Positions 44,255 through 54,967 of a DNA stretch of 64,000 bases are shown here, piece by piece. The translations under genes were made by a program, and so were the position numbers. The notes under the pieces are model-generated. The model made no database searches. It worked only from the letters and a program-made list of their open reading frames with translations, and was not told the DNA's origin. The stretch's first letter is position 1. Every line of letters begins with the position of its first letter. The stretch comes from Gigaspora rosea (taxonomy: Eukaryota; Glomeromycota; Glomeromycetes; Diversisporales; Gigasporaceae). The DNA lies in assembly GCA_003550325.1 (NCBI GenBank), contig QKWP01000813.1, forward strand, positions 124,945 to 188,944, in the 5' to 3' direction.

Positions 44255-45185
44255 TTGTAATTTTGCTACATATCAATACGTATGTTTCTGCAATCACAGT
44301 ACAATAAGAAAGTGCAAGTTGAATGCTGCATGATAAAAGGATTATTTTATACTATTATTGTTCCAAGTCATTTCTGAATTTACTTCAATTCTGAATTGAA
44401 ACATGTTCTTTCTCGATTTTCTCGATCATAATGCAGATCATGAGCCAAAGAATAATTACTTATTAATAATCATTTTTATTGCGCAAGTATATGACTTTGT
44501 GACTCGTGAAATTCGTTATAATTACTAAAAAATTCTGATCTTCAGTGTAACCAAAAATTCAAGATATATCTTTAAGGTTCTTTATTTTGGTAATAGAAGA
44601 ACTGCTCATGCTTAAACAAGATAGAAATAACTTGGGATGCAAGTTTATTATGTCGAAAATTTTACGAAATAATCTGTGCTACTACCAGGCTGCTTAGATA
44701 GGCTTTATAATAAGCAATTGTTGCATCACCCATCATTAACCTAAGTTCAACCCGGGTTGGGTTGGGTTAGACCCGGGTCGGGTTTAACATGAAGCGGGTC
44801 AGACCCGGGTCGGGTTTGGCATGAGGCGGGTCAGAACCAGGTCGGGTTTGACATGAGGCGGGTCAGACCTGGGTTAGGTTTTGACCCAAGTGGGTCTGAT
44901 CCGGGTCAGGCCCAAACCCAACCCAACCCGACCCATTAAGACCCCTACCACATACAAATCTTTTTAATTGTATATTAAAATTTTATTATAGTATAATAAT
45001 AGTATATTTCGTTTCTATAATAAAATAAGTTTGCATCCCTAGACTATTTTCAATTTTTTTAATTAAACCAACATAAAGAACTTTAAAATCTAGTTATCTA
45101 ATATTTAAAATTTGGTTATATGAATCACTTTGAATTTTTAAGTGGTGTTAAACATTAATATATTAATTTCAATCCATTAAAGAAT

Positions 45186-45620
45186 TTAAATAGTAAATGG
45201 CCGTTGGGTACTTATAAAAGATATGTATAAATGATTCATAGCCTCGCTAAACACAGCTGATGGAACAATATCACTATTAGTCATATCATTTTGATTATCA
45301 TCAGGTTGGGTTCTATTATGTTCTTCAGTTGAACCTTGAAGAAGATTGTATAAATTATTAAAAACAATTAATTGATTATAATGTCTTTTACAAAGATAAT
45401 AAACTGTTAAAGAACAAAGGTTAGCAAGTTTAGTAAAATATAGAAACAAAAATGTAAGTTGCCTAGCTGCTTCTTGTGCACTAGCATGATGCCATCTATG
45501 AGTTTCTTTTGTTTCGCAAGATTTCAAACAAATTCCTTTGTATTTTTCAACAAAATTTTCAAAAATGTATAGAAAATCTTGTGCTCTTATTTTTTGAGAT
45601 TCCGATACTATATAAAAATG
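45186..45620 (-). CDS. Unrecognised ORF, possible 3' exon
   Basis: An open frame of about 140 residues reaches from a plausible acceptor (TTTTTATATAG at about 45612) to a TAA at 45186; an internal ATG gives 113 residues. It has a hydrophobic middle (QLTFLFLYFTKLANLCSLTVYYL) and an acidic/Asn-rich end. An open frame this long is uncommon in such AT-rich DNA, so it may be part of a real or recently lost gene. I do not recognise the family; an upstream exon may lie near 45650-45790. It abuts the right end of the giant hAT-type element. Confidence 0.35.
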   Translation of the reverse strand, partial: HFYIVSESQKIRAQDFLYIFENFVEKYKGICLKSCETKETHRWHHASAQEAARQLTFLFLYFTKLANLCSLTVYYLCKRHYNQLIVFNNLYNLLQGSTEEHNRTQPDDNQNDMTNSDIVPSAVFSEAMNHLYISFISTQRPFTI

Positions 45621-45799
45621 TTTAATTTTATTTAATTAACAAAATTACGGACTTATTATATAAAGAAGATCCTACGATTTCAAGTCTCATTTACTTTTTC
45701 AACAAGAGCTAACTAGGGTGGATTTTTGTGGATTATTGAAACTAAATTTATAATACTGTCTATTTGTATGTTTATTTATTTTATAATGTAGAGCGTGTT

Positions 45800-47300
45800 T
45801 ACATCAGGAAATTTTATATATAGATATTAATCGATATATAACAGTTAATCGTTTTATATCGATTAAAAAATAACGATATCTATCGATTAACTGGCTAAAA
45901 ATCGATATATATCTAAATCGATATATATCATTTTCTATATTAAATTGTTATATATCTACAAATTGATTATAATCAGAATTATTTTAAAACAATATATAAT
46001 GATTAACAGATCTTTAAAGATTACACAGAGTTTTGACTACAACGATATATAACGATTAACAGATCTTTAACGATTACACAGTGTTTTGACCACGTTACAA
46101 AAATTTCATTCCAAATCACCGGGTAAAAAAAAAAAAAAAAAGTAAAATTTCAAAAAAAAGTATGTTAAAAATAAAGAGAAAGACAAAGTAAAGAAAACTG
46201 GCATAGGAAAAAAAAGCCGTTTTGAACGATTTTTACCCTCTCTCCCTTTTNNNNNNNNNNNNNNNNNNNNNNNNNNNNNNNNNNNNNNNNNNNNNNNNNN
46301 NNNNNNNNNNNNNNNNNNNNNNNNNNNNNNNNNNNNNNNNNNNNNNNNNNNNNNNNNNNNNNNNNNNNNNNNNNNNNNNNNNNNNNNNNNNNNNNNNNNN
46401 NNNNNNNNNNNNNNNNNNNNNNNNNNNNNNNNNNNNNNNNNNNNNNNNNNNNNNNNNNNNNNNNNNNNNNNNNNNNNNNNNNNNNNNNNNNNNNNNNNNN
46501 NNNNNNNNNNNNNNNNNNNNNNNNNNNNNNNNNNNNNNNNNNNNNNNNNNNNNNNNNNNNNNNNNNNNNNNNNNNNNNNNNNNNNNNNNNNNNNNNNNNN
46601 NNNNNNNNNNNNNNNNNNNNNNNNNNNNNNNNNNNNNNNNNNNNNNNNNNNNNNNNNNNNNNNNNNNNNNNNNNNNNNNNNNNNNNNNNNNNNNNNNNNN
46701 NNNNNNNNNNNNNNNNNNNNNNNNNNNNNNNNNNNNNNNNNNNNNNNNNNNNNNNNNNNNNNNNNNNNNNNNNNNNNNNNNNNNNNNNNNNNNNNNNNNN
46801 NNNNNNNNNNNNNNNNNNNNNNNNNNNNNNNNNNNNNNNNNNNNNNNNNNNNNNNNNNNNNNNNNNNNNNNNNNNNNNNNNNNNNNNNNNNNNNNNNNNN
46901 NNNNNNNNNNNNNNNNNNNNNNNNNNNNNNNNNNNNNNNNNNNNNNNNNNNNNNNNNNNNNNNNNNNNNNNNNNNNNNNNNNNACTTGACTTTCCGGCAC
47001 TTTACAAGAACACCAATTCTAACATCTCTGGTACTTTGCAAGAAGTCACAAATATGAACGAATATAATCGAATATAGGTGAATATAAACGAAATATAATA
47101 GTTTATTTTTTTTCAGTTTTGTTTTATTTGTTATTTTTTCAGTTTTGTTTTTTGTTTGTTTTTTTTTACTTATTTTTTTATTTTATTTATTCTTACTTCT
47201 TTCAGAACTTTGCAAGAAAACAACCTAACTTTCTGGCACTTTGCAAGAAGTAGTGAATATAAATGAATATAAGCAAATATAAGCAAATATGAGTGAATAT
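45800..47300. repeat. Duplicated repeat region, copy 1 (with N gap)
   Basis: 45808-46080 (ATATATAGATATTAATC, ATCGATATATATCATTTTC, CGATTAACAGATCTTTAACG) matches 56586-57470, and the T-rich part after the gap with GGCACTTTGCAAGAA units (46984-47300) matches 58310-59083. Two copies of a segment of at least 1.5 kb are therefore about 11 kb apart. The second copy is longer because of inserted MITEs. Confidence 0.6.
46251..46983. other. Assembly gap (733 N)
   Basis: Run of N. Any open frames reported across it are meaningless. The flanks are parts of the duplicated repeat, which probably caused the gap. Confidence 0.95.
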
Positions 47301-47859
47301 AAAGAATATAATAGTTTATTTTTTTTGTTTTCATTTTTTTAATTTTTTTTTGGTTTCGTTTTTTTAGGATTTATTTTTTTTGTCATTTTTTTTATAATAA
47401 ATATATAATATATGTAATATTTAAAATATAATATATAATAAAAAAATAAAATTTTATATTAAATAGCGAAAACTTGTGAATATTGTATAATTAATAAATT
47501 AAAATATTATATAATAATAATAAATAAAAAAAAATTTATAATTAAATTGCGAAAACTTGCGAAAACTTGCAAAAACCTGTAAAATGTTCAAAAAGCATGA
47601 TTATGTGAATATAATAATTATTAATTGATATCACTATCGATAGTAATCGATTAACCGGATATATATTAATTACTATCACTATCAATAGAAATCGACAGGA
47701 GTGTTGATAATTGATATATATCTTACTGGTTAGTAATCGATATATATATATATAAAATTTGCTGATGTAAGGGGAAATCGTTTGAAGGAAAGCACGTGAA
47801 AACCAATCAAATTCAAGAGCACTCACATAGATTATTCTATAATTTGGTAAATTATCTGT

Positions 47860-48027
47860 TAATAAATGGGTGACCTGTTTGTCAATAGATGACCTGTTTA
47901 TTAACGGGTGTCCCATATATCATTTTTAACCTGGTTTGTCAAAAACATGACCTGGTTGGTAAATTTTTTGGGTCGGGTAATCGGGTATATGGTTTTTCAG
48001 GTTAGGGGTTGGAACCCTAATCACAGT
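47860..48027. repeat. hAT-type terminal sequence without a partner
   Basis: Reversed, the right edge begins TAGGGTTCCAACCCCTAACC and continues with CCCGATTACCCGACCC and AACCAGGTCATG, typical subterminal repeats. No second end with a matching duplication was found; it may lie in or near the N gap. Confidence 0.4.
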
Positions 48028-48215
48028 AATGGTAACTCGTTAAAAAGTATGAATAAGTTATATTTGGCATTAGGAACAATTGCTGGGTAAATAATATTAC
48101 CAACTAATAAAGAAGCTATTTCCTTATCTTCTTCATATTCTATACTTGTTAATTCTTCAGTTTTCTCTGCCAATATTACTATCTATACGTTCAAGAATTG
48201 ACTAAATTCCCCTAA

Positions 48216-48366
48216 GGGCAGTGTCATTAATTACCTGATTATTTTTTATCAGAGGCCTACTCCCCTCCCTCTTCCTTAATATATATATAGTCAGGTTCTT
48301 ATATATAATTTCAACTTTTTTTTACCCCCTCCCCCCTAAAAAATCACCTAATTTTTGTTACTCCCC
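48216..48366. mobile_element. PIF/Harbinger-like MITE, copy 2
   Basis: GGGCAGTGTCATTAATTACC ... GTTACTCCCC, flanked by TAA on both sides (48213-48215, 48367-48369). Nearly identical to 43860-44010, so recently active. Inserted in the C-terminal coding part of the hAT pseudogene. Confidence 0.85.
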
Positions 48367-49496
48367 TAAAGAATCTGATTCTACTGTCTCTTCTTTATTA
48401 AAGTCTTTAGTTGCGATATTATCTTTATTCTAAATTTTTTAGACTCAGGTTCATATCTTGCTTCACTTTTGGGTTCAATTTCATTAGAAAGATTGTCCTT
48501 TTTACTAGTAGTCTCTTGTTGTATATCAGTTTGAAAACTTGGTGAAGGTAATTTAGCAGAATTTGATTTTGTTGATGGCTCTATTAATTTCAGTTCTTAA
48601 TTTAGATATATCAAAGGCCTTTGGCAACTAAAAAAAAAAAAAAAAAAAAATTAGCTTTAATTGCAAAAAAATTATTTGGATAAAATGAATTAGAAAAAGA
48701 AAAAAAAAATGCATAGCACAAAATTATAACTGCAAGTCAACTTTTTTGATCTGTTTGCAAATAACCCATACAGCTCCAAAGATGTTTAATAGCAGCTGCA
48801 TTTACACAAATTCTGTATAATAGTATCCACAAATTTCTAATATTTCCAAATATTATTAAATTGATTATATATATCATCATCAAAGGGGTAATTCTTTATT
48901 GAAAAATTGTTGAACTCATGCAGAATGCATGTAGGATTTTCTTCAGTCCAAGCTTTAAAGTAGTAATGAAATATTTGTCTAATATTGTATAATTAATCAT
49001 TAACCTATTTCTAAAATAGAACATGCAGTATTTTGGGTGCAACAAACATAATAAAATTAATAAGGGTTGCTTCTAGCTGTTCTACCTTTTTTCTAGTTAA
49101 GTTAAATCTTTTTTAGCTAATTGTTGGTTAGTATTATTATTCTATAGTTGGACCAAGTATTCAAAGCCATGTATGATATAAATTAACCTTGTGTTATCAT
49201 ATTGTAAAATGTTTAGTATCTTACAGTAAGGATACAGAATTTTTGCAATTGTTATCAAGTTTGTTCAAAGTCAATAATTTCAAAAATATCACAGTTAATT
49301 GTTGGATTTTCACCAACTTGCTGCTGAGTTTGGACAAGTGGTAGTTAATAATTAAGAGCAAGAATCTAAGGATATAAAAAAAATTTTATATAAAATAAAA
49401 TGCATATTCAAATACTTTCAATGCTTGCTAACTTCGTAAAAGAGTATTTGCTACAGTATAATAACTGTTCCATTTGGTTTTTCTTGAAACTGCTAT

Positions 49497-50226
49497 GGGG
49501 GCATCCATAAATAACATTATGTTTAAGGGGGGGTCCCCCAAAATATAATGATTTTTCACTATGTAGGGGGGTCCCCCAGGACCCCGAGCTATACATAGAT
49601 AGGTCACTATTTGCTTTTGCTTATTTTTGACTATTTTTTGGAGATCTTTTCTATATTTAGTAATATTAATACTTATTTTTGACCATTTTTCTGTAGATAT
49701 TTTCTATTTTTAGTAATATATTAAGATTTTTTAAAATAGTTAGCCGTTCATAGATTGCTCGGGGTCCTGGTCCCCTCCAACATAACGCAATTTTTTTATT
49801 AAAATTTGTCTAAAACTTGATTCAGTAGTCCAAATTGGATGATTTTGGTACCATTCGAATAGTCTCGATGAGAGGATTCGAATGGTACCAATTTCATTTG
49901 ATTTGGAGCACTGGATCGCGTTTTATTAACGAAATACTATTGGTTAAAATGTTTTCTTATAAAATTACTATAAAATTAATAGTATTTCGTTAATAAAACG
50001 TGATCCAGTAATCCAAATAAAATGATTTTGGTACCATTAGATTCGTCTCATAGAGACGAATCGAATGGTACCAAAATCATCCAGATTGGACTACTAAATC
50101 ATAATATATTCAAGTTTTTGTAAAATTTTATATATAAACATATGGATTTTGGAAAATTTTTTTATATAGTAGGGGGGGGTCCAGCGCTACTATGAGGGGG
50201 TACATAACGTTATTTATGGATTCCCC
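49497..50226. mobile_element. GGGG-ATCCATAAATAA inverted-repeat element, copy 2
   Basis: GGGGGCATCCATAAATAACA at the left; GGGGAATCCATAAATAACG reversed at the right; CTAT occurs at both borders. Inverted cassettes with GGTACCATTCGA, TCTC(A/G)ATGAGA-type palindromes and ACTGGATCGCG fill the middle (49810-50110). It interrupts the hAT pseudogene between its KLTY and WNSYY motifs and is itself interrupted by the MITE at 49577-49769. Related to 17746-18266. Confidence 0.8.
49577..49769. mobile_element. CAGGACCC MITE nested in the GGGG element
   Basis: CAGGACCCCGAGC ... GCTCGGGGTCCTG with GTCCCC on both sides (49571-49576, 49770-49775). The interior has TATTTTTGAC(T/C)ATTTTT and AGATATTTTCTATTTTTAG words in tandem. 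Confidence 0.8.
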
Positions 50227-51554
50227 TATACTATAATATTTCTTGTAAGTTAACTTTTGTTGGTCATGCAACTTCACAATAAAATATTTATTATTCATGT
50301 TTCTAAAAAATATGACTAGTCAAATTGCTTGATCTATAGTTGTTTTTCATTCGGTCGATTCTTTAAAAATTTCTCTACTGCTTAAGTTAAGCTGATGAGC
50401 GAAACACAGTAAAAATACAATATTCCTTTTGGTAAGTTTTAGTCCTCATCTAATATTTTTTTTAAAAAAAAAAATTTAAAGCATTCTAAAAATCTATATA
50501 ACTAAATTTATTATTATATATTATAGTAAAGTTAGTGTTAATAATAACTTCACGATATAGTAAATTTTTAAGACTCTCAATATAGAAAATTTCACAATCT
50601 GATTACTTCATTATAATGAGAGCGACTTATACTATTAAAAAAAAATAATAAGTTAATGAATTATTAAATATTTATTTTAGGGTTCTTCTAGTATCTCTAG
50701 CTAGAGATATATAACTATATATTTCTGGCTTATTAGCCAATTAAAACAAGCCAAGCTCACATGACCATTTTTTCAAACCACTGACTGGCCAGAGAGGTTT
50801 GTGCAACCTGGACTCTGACCTCTACATCTGGATTAAATTCTACTGTATAAAAATACAGGGGTCGCCTAAAGCTATGTATCCACGTAATATTTTCATATAA
50901 ATCAACTAAACAGAGCCACGAAATTTTGTTTATATGGATTAGCTTGAAGAAGTCAAAAAACAAAAAAAATCGCAAGAACATGAAAATGGTATTCTAAATC
51001 TATCTTGGGCCATTAATAAAAAATGTTGGAAAGGTAATTTTACCTAAGTTGGTTCTTATTCTAACCCCAACCCCAACCCTAACCCCAACCCTAATGCTAA
51101 ACAGTCTCTAATATGAATTAACCACTATTTATACTATTTTTTTTAATGTTTTTATTTACACATTACATAGAATAAAAAAAAAAAAAAAGCCCAATTACGA
51201 ACATTCATCACGGCGAATTATAAAATATCACAAAATTTTAAAATTTGACTACTAATATGTAAATATAAATTTTGACTAAAATAATCAGCATTTCCTGAGT
51301 TATGATGAGTCATATTAATAAACTTCTATGTCTGATGAGACACGTCGAAAGTGGGGAAGATAGATTATACACATTATCAATCTAGATCAGAGGTTAAAAA
51401 AAATGAAACGATTAATACATTAATTTGTTAGCTAAAATTTAAATTTGGGATCAAATGCTTGAATTTGGTGTTCGAATTTTAGCTTAACTTCATAAATTCA
51501 CCATGATGAAACGTTATCATCAATTACCAAGTCATTACATTATAATTGCGACAT

Positions 51555-52637
51555 AAGTTATAGTTATTGTATGGGTTGTAGAAAATAACTAAATTTGCAC
51601 AGGTTAACCTGGGTTATATGGCCGAAGGCCATGTGACACGGGTTAATCCACGCAAATTTAGTTATTTATACAATCCCATATAATAACTATATTATTGTAT
51701 GGGTCTGACGTAATAACCTGTGTGTCACCTTCACCTCAATAAAAAGCTAATTTTAATATTACTATCATGAAATATTAAATACATGCATTATATAACAGCA
51801 TAAATAAAAAAAATCTATCTATAATTCAAATTATAAATTCTTTCGTGCAAAATATCAAACAATTAAATCAAAGTTAGGCATAAACCTAATAAAGTAAAAA
51901 ATCAGAAGATTTTTTTTAAAAAAAGACTAAATCTAATCTAAAGCAAAAACATAACTACGCATAGAAATTTTAAAAAAAAGCGAAAATTCAATAACATAAC
52001 CTCGTTCGGTAAAAATTATATAAAGAAAGTAAAACAAAATAACATATGACTCAGTATAATTAGAATTTAAAGAAAGCAAAAACTTAACAGTTAATAACGT
52101 GCAATCCGCCCAAAAAAGAATTTTAATAAAATACGAATCTGTTTAATAAAGAATTTAAAGAAAGCAAAGATTAAAGGCAAAGATCTAATAATGTATGACT
52201 TATAAAATAAAATTTAAAAAACAAAACCAATAAATAAAGAATTTTAAAGAATAAAAGTGAAGATCTAATAATGTATGACTTATTCAATAAAAATTTAACA
52301 AAAATCCAAATAATGCAATTCTAATTAATAATAATTTAAAGAAATGAAGTTCTAATAATCTATCCAAGACAATTTTAAAAAAGTGAAAACAGAATAATGC
52401 TAACATCATCCAATAAAAATTTAAAAAAACCTAATGATGCGAATGTCCCAATATTTTTAAAATATGAAAACAACTTAATAATAATAAAAATAAATAATTA
52501 AATTGGTAACTTACACTTTCATATTTTTATCAAATATGAAAGTGTTCCGATTTAGTTATTTTTTAAACATGTGCCAATAAATGAGTGAAAAAAGCACAGG
52601 TTGTTACATAAGACCCGTACAATAATGACATGTTTTC
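51555..52637. mobile_element. Two inverted-repeat elements inside the Mutator-like element
   Basis: 51555-51690 is a hairpin with arms TATAGTTATTGTATGGG and a GGCCGAAGGCC centre. Next to it, TATTGTATGGGTCTGACG at 51693 pairs with TATTGTACGGGTCTTATG (reversed) at 52637, both followed by TAACAACCTGTG or TAATAACCTGTG. The space between (51740-52590) holds four to five loose repeats with AAAGAATTTAAAGAAAGC and GATCTAATAATGTATGAC. Confidence 0.65.
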
Positions 52638-52639
52638 GC

Positions 52640-53450
52640 CTTTATGTACCAGAAAAACAATAGCCTGACAAATAGTAAAATTTCGAAATTCAACTACAAT
52701 CTTTTAACTCCAACTCTATTATATGTTACTGTTGCTTCTCGTTAAAAGTAGAGAAAAAAAAAACAAAAAAAAAAGTACATACTCGAAGTACCCTGAAAAA
52801 TTCCAACATCTGATGCTAATTTTCTAAAAACAACAAAAATAAGCGTTAGTTTCAGCAAACAAACAAAGAAAAAATAAACAACCCCCAAACTAAAAAAGAA
52901 AAACCTACACGTCTAATGCCAAGTCCAATTCTGATTCTCGGACCCAACGAAAAAAGACATGAAAAAAATGAAAAAAAGGATTAGTAAAGAAAAAAACACT
53001 TGGCAAGCGCCGAAATAATGCAAAGAAAATATACAAGACCATTCTATAAGCTACACGCAGAACCATACAAAAGATGAAAGACTAGACATAATACTATACC
53101 CAAACCATACAAGACCTTCTATAAAAACACTTGCAAAACCACTTCACAAAAACGCTAGAAGATTCTTTGCAAAACGTTAGAGAAACACAAGGACTCAAAC
53201 TCAGGAGAAAAATCCAATACCAATGATGACACCAACTTCGACACCTACTGCAACACCAGTGAAACACCAATAACTGCGACATCTACAATGACAACACCAC
53301 CAACTGTGGCACCAATGATGACATGACGACAAAAGGTGAAAGCTAAACAAAAAAAATCAGTGAGCGAAGAAAGCAAAAAACACAAAAAAAACAAATCTAA
53401 AAAAAAAGATCAAATTTTATCTATCCGGATCTGGTAATACAGAATATCTT
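52640..53450 (-). other. Intron-rich block near the right arm of the Mutator-like element
   Basis: The minus strand has T-rich tracts separating exon-like blocks (53300-53090, 52950-52890, 52830-52770). It carries GTCGTCATG, GGTGTTGTCATTG and GGTGTCG words shared with loci at 0.2 kb and 24.3 kb. The 62-resid frame on the minus strand at 53094-53282 is Cys/Ser-rich and unrecognised. Possibly a captured host transcript region. Confidence 0.35.
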
Positions 53451-53590
53451 GCATCGGCAATCAGATCGGCAATAGATCAATACATTAACCTCAGTCACAT
53501 GCTTTTCTCGTTCTTTGATTGCCCAAGATGCCAGAGATATATATGTTATATATCTCTAGCTAGAGATGCATAGAATTTTCCTTTATTTTA

Positions 53591-54196
53591 AAATATATAG
53601 TACATGTTACCTGGTTATATTGACAATCTTTAAAAACAAAAAAATTGTCTTATCATCAGATATCAGTTTAACCAAGGCTCAAAAATTTAAAAACGCTATT
53701 ATAACCAAATGTCGTTTATGAAACTCAACTCGTTATCTTTGTATAAGCTTTTGAACCAAAGCGACATATATAAAATTAAGAGAATTACTATTTATACATA
53801 CCATTATAATTTGCTATTTTTACTATGGCTACTAACTATTATAAAAATCCGCTTACCCTAATCCAGTGTTGTCACTTGGATGTGTTCATACTATGTTTTT
53901 TGTCCAATGTCCAAGATTGTCCAAAATCATCCAAGCCTATGTCCCATGTTTAACTAATCGATAAAGTAATTTAAAAATATATATAATTATATATTTTTTT
54001 ATGTGCTGGACTCTTGGTGAAAAAATTAAAATAGATTATCTTAATAAAATTTTAAGTAATTTTAATTTGAAAAAATGTCCAAAATGTCCAAAAAATGTCC
54101 AAGTGACAACACTGCCCTAATCCCAACTAATTCTGGTTATGATCTATATTTTATTTTAAAAATAGCAAATTATAGTGAAAATAGAGGATCGTATAA
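53591..54196. other. Stretch without a recognisable gene
   Basis: Probably intronic or decayed sequence of the hAT transposase. A pair of repeated words (AATGTCCAA/GATTGTCCAAAAT, 53900-54090, with GTGTTGTCACTTGG and AAGTGACAACACTG at the edges, 53870 and 54092) marks a small inverted-repeat element of about 240 bp. Confidence 0.45.
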
Positions 54197-54335
54197 GGGC
54201 GCTGACAGATATTACATAATATTTTTAGGGGGGGAGGGGGGTAGCTAGGTATAATATACTATATATATACTTCATATATGATGTGGGGGGTAACCCCCTT
54301 AATAAAAAAATATTACGTAATATATGTCAGCGCCC
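54197..54335. mobile_element. PIF/Harbinger-like MITE, GGGCGCTGACA ends
   Basis: GGGCGCTGACAGATATTAC at the left; GGGCGCTGACATATATTACG reversed at the right; TAA on both sides (54194-54196, 54336-54338). Very G-rich/C-rich interior (GGGGGGGAGGGGGG; GGGGGGTAACCCCC). 139 bp. Confidence 0.9.
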
Positions 54336-54783
54336 TAATTGAATAACTGGTATATTTATTTGGCCAAAATAATTATTGCTAGTAGCATTTAGCTAATATA
54401 TACCATAATTAAAAAAACTAGCATATATCTCACAAATCATATGACTTAGCATGAAGCACCAAATTGAGTTTTACAAATAATATTTAATAATAGCTCAAAT
54501 ATTAAAGATGGCATTTATCAGTATGGTATTTGAATTATGGCATAAATTACTTCACAATAATGGCGCATCTCTAATCTTTAATAAAACATTAATTACTGAT
54601 TGTCAAATAAAAATTTATTTTGGGTAAAATATGAGATCATATGATACAATTTACATTATTTTGCTTAGGGCGTGCTATTTATTATATAATATTTTTTACT
54701 TAGTAGCTACCTTTACCCATGTATAGTGTAATCATTTTATCTAATTCTAATTGATTAATATAATATATAAACATGATCACTAC

Positions 54784-54967
54784 CAGGACCCTGGAGAACT
54801 CTGATATAACTCAGAGGTTACTAAAAAAGAAAATTTTGCATAGAAATTCATCAAACGTTGCATTTTTATACAGTAAATTTTTTAAATTTTGGCCTATTTT
54901 ATATGCCTATTTGGCTGATATTATACAAACTCAGATCTGAGTTGTATTAGAGTTCTTCAAGGTTCTT
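54784..54967. mobile_element. CAGGACCC MITE
   Basis: CAGGACCCTGGAGAACTCTG ... GTATTAGAGTTCTTCAAGG; perfect 6-bp CACTAC on both sides (54778-54783, 54968-54973). Closely related to 13944-14138. Confidence 0.85.

Larger units (their letters stand above)
33103..44947. mobile_element. Candidate giant hAT-type element (11.8 kb) carrying host gene remains
   Basis: Left end TAGGAGTCTTAGCTGGGTCG; right end reversed TAGGGGTCTTAATGGGTCGG. A perfect 8-bp CCACATAC lies immediately outside both ends (33095-33102 and 44948-44955). Each end holds about 190-230 bp of GGGTCAGACCCGGGTC-type subterminal repeats, and the inner border is also inverted (GGGTTAATGATGGGTGACGC against GGTTAATGATGGGTGATGC). Cargo: a BTB-BACK-TLDc pseudogene, a nested hAT MITE, an LTR retrotransposon, exon-intron cassettes, a PIF MITE and a second BTB fragment. 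No transposase is seen, so mobilisation in trans is inferred. The alternative of two independent termini is disfavoured by the shared duplication. Confidence 0.65.
50680..53581. mobile_element. Mutator-like element, second member, perfect 9-bp duplication
   Basis: GGGTTCTTCTAGTATCTCTAG at the left; GGAAAATTCTATGCATCTC reversed at the right, both with CTCTAGCTAGAG and TATATCTCTGGC-like sequence. The 9-bp TTTATTTTA is on both sides (50671-50679, 53582-53590). The right arm continues similar to 8488-11894 for about 100 more bases (CGGCAAT, ATACAT, CAGTCACATG-like). The cargo differs: a segment shared with the 14718/23191 MITEs (about 51000-51110), two nested palindromic elements and an intron-rich block near the right end. 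No transposase. Confidence 0.85.

Noticed and set aside
46106-47041. Long open frames across the N run
   Set aside because: They exist only because N is translated as an unknown residue.
31950-48027. A single 16-kb hAT element between the hAT-like ends at 31.95 and 48.03 kb
   Set aside because: The flanking 8-mers do not match and the subterminal repeats differ; treated as unrelated solo ends.
51060-51110. Telomere-like CCCTAACCCC words
   Set aside because: Irregular, short and embedded in a block shared with MITEs at 14.8 and 23.4 kb; not a telomere or interstitial telomeric array.
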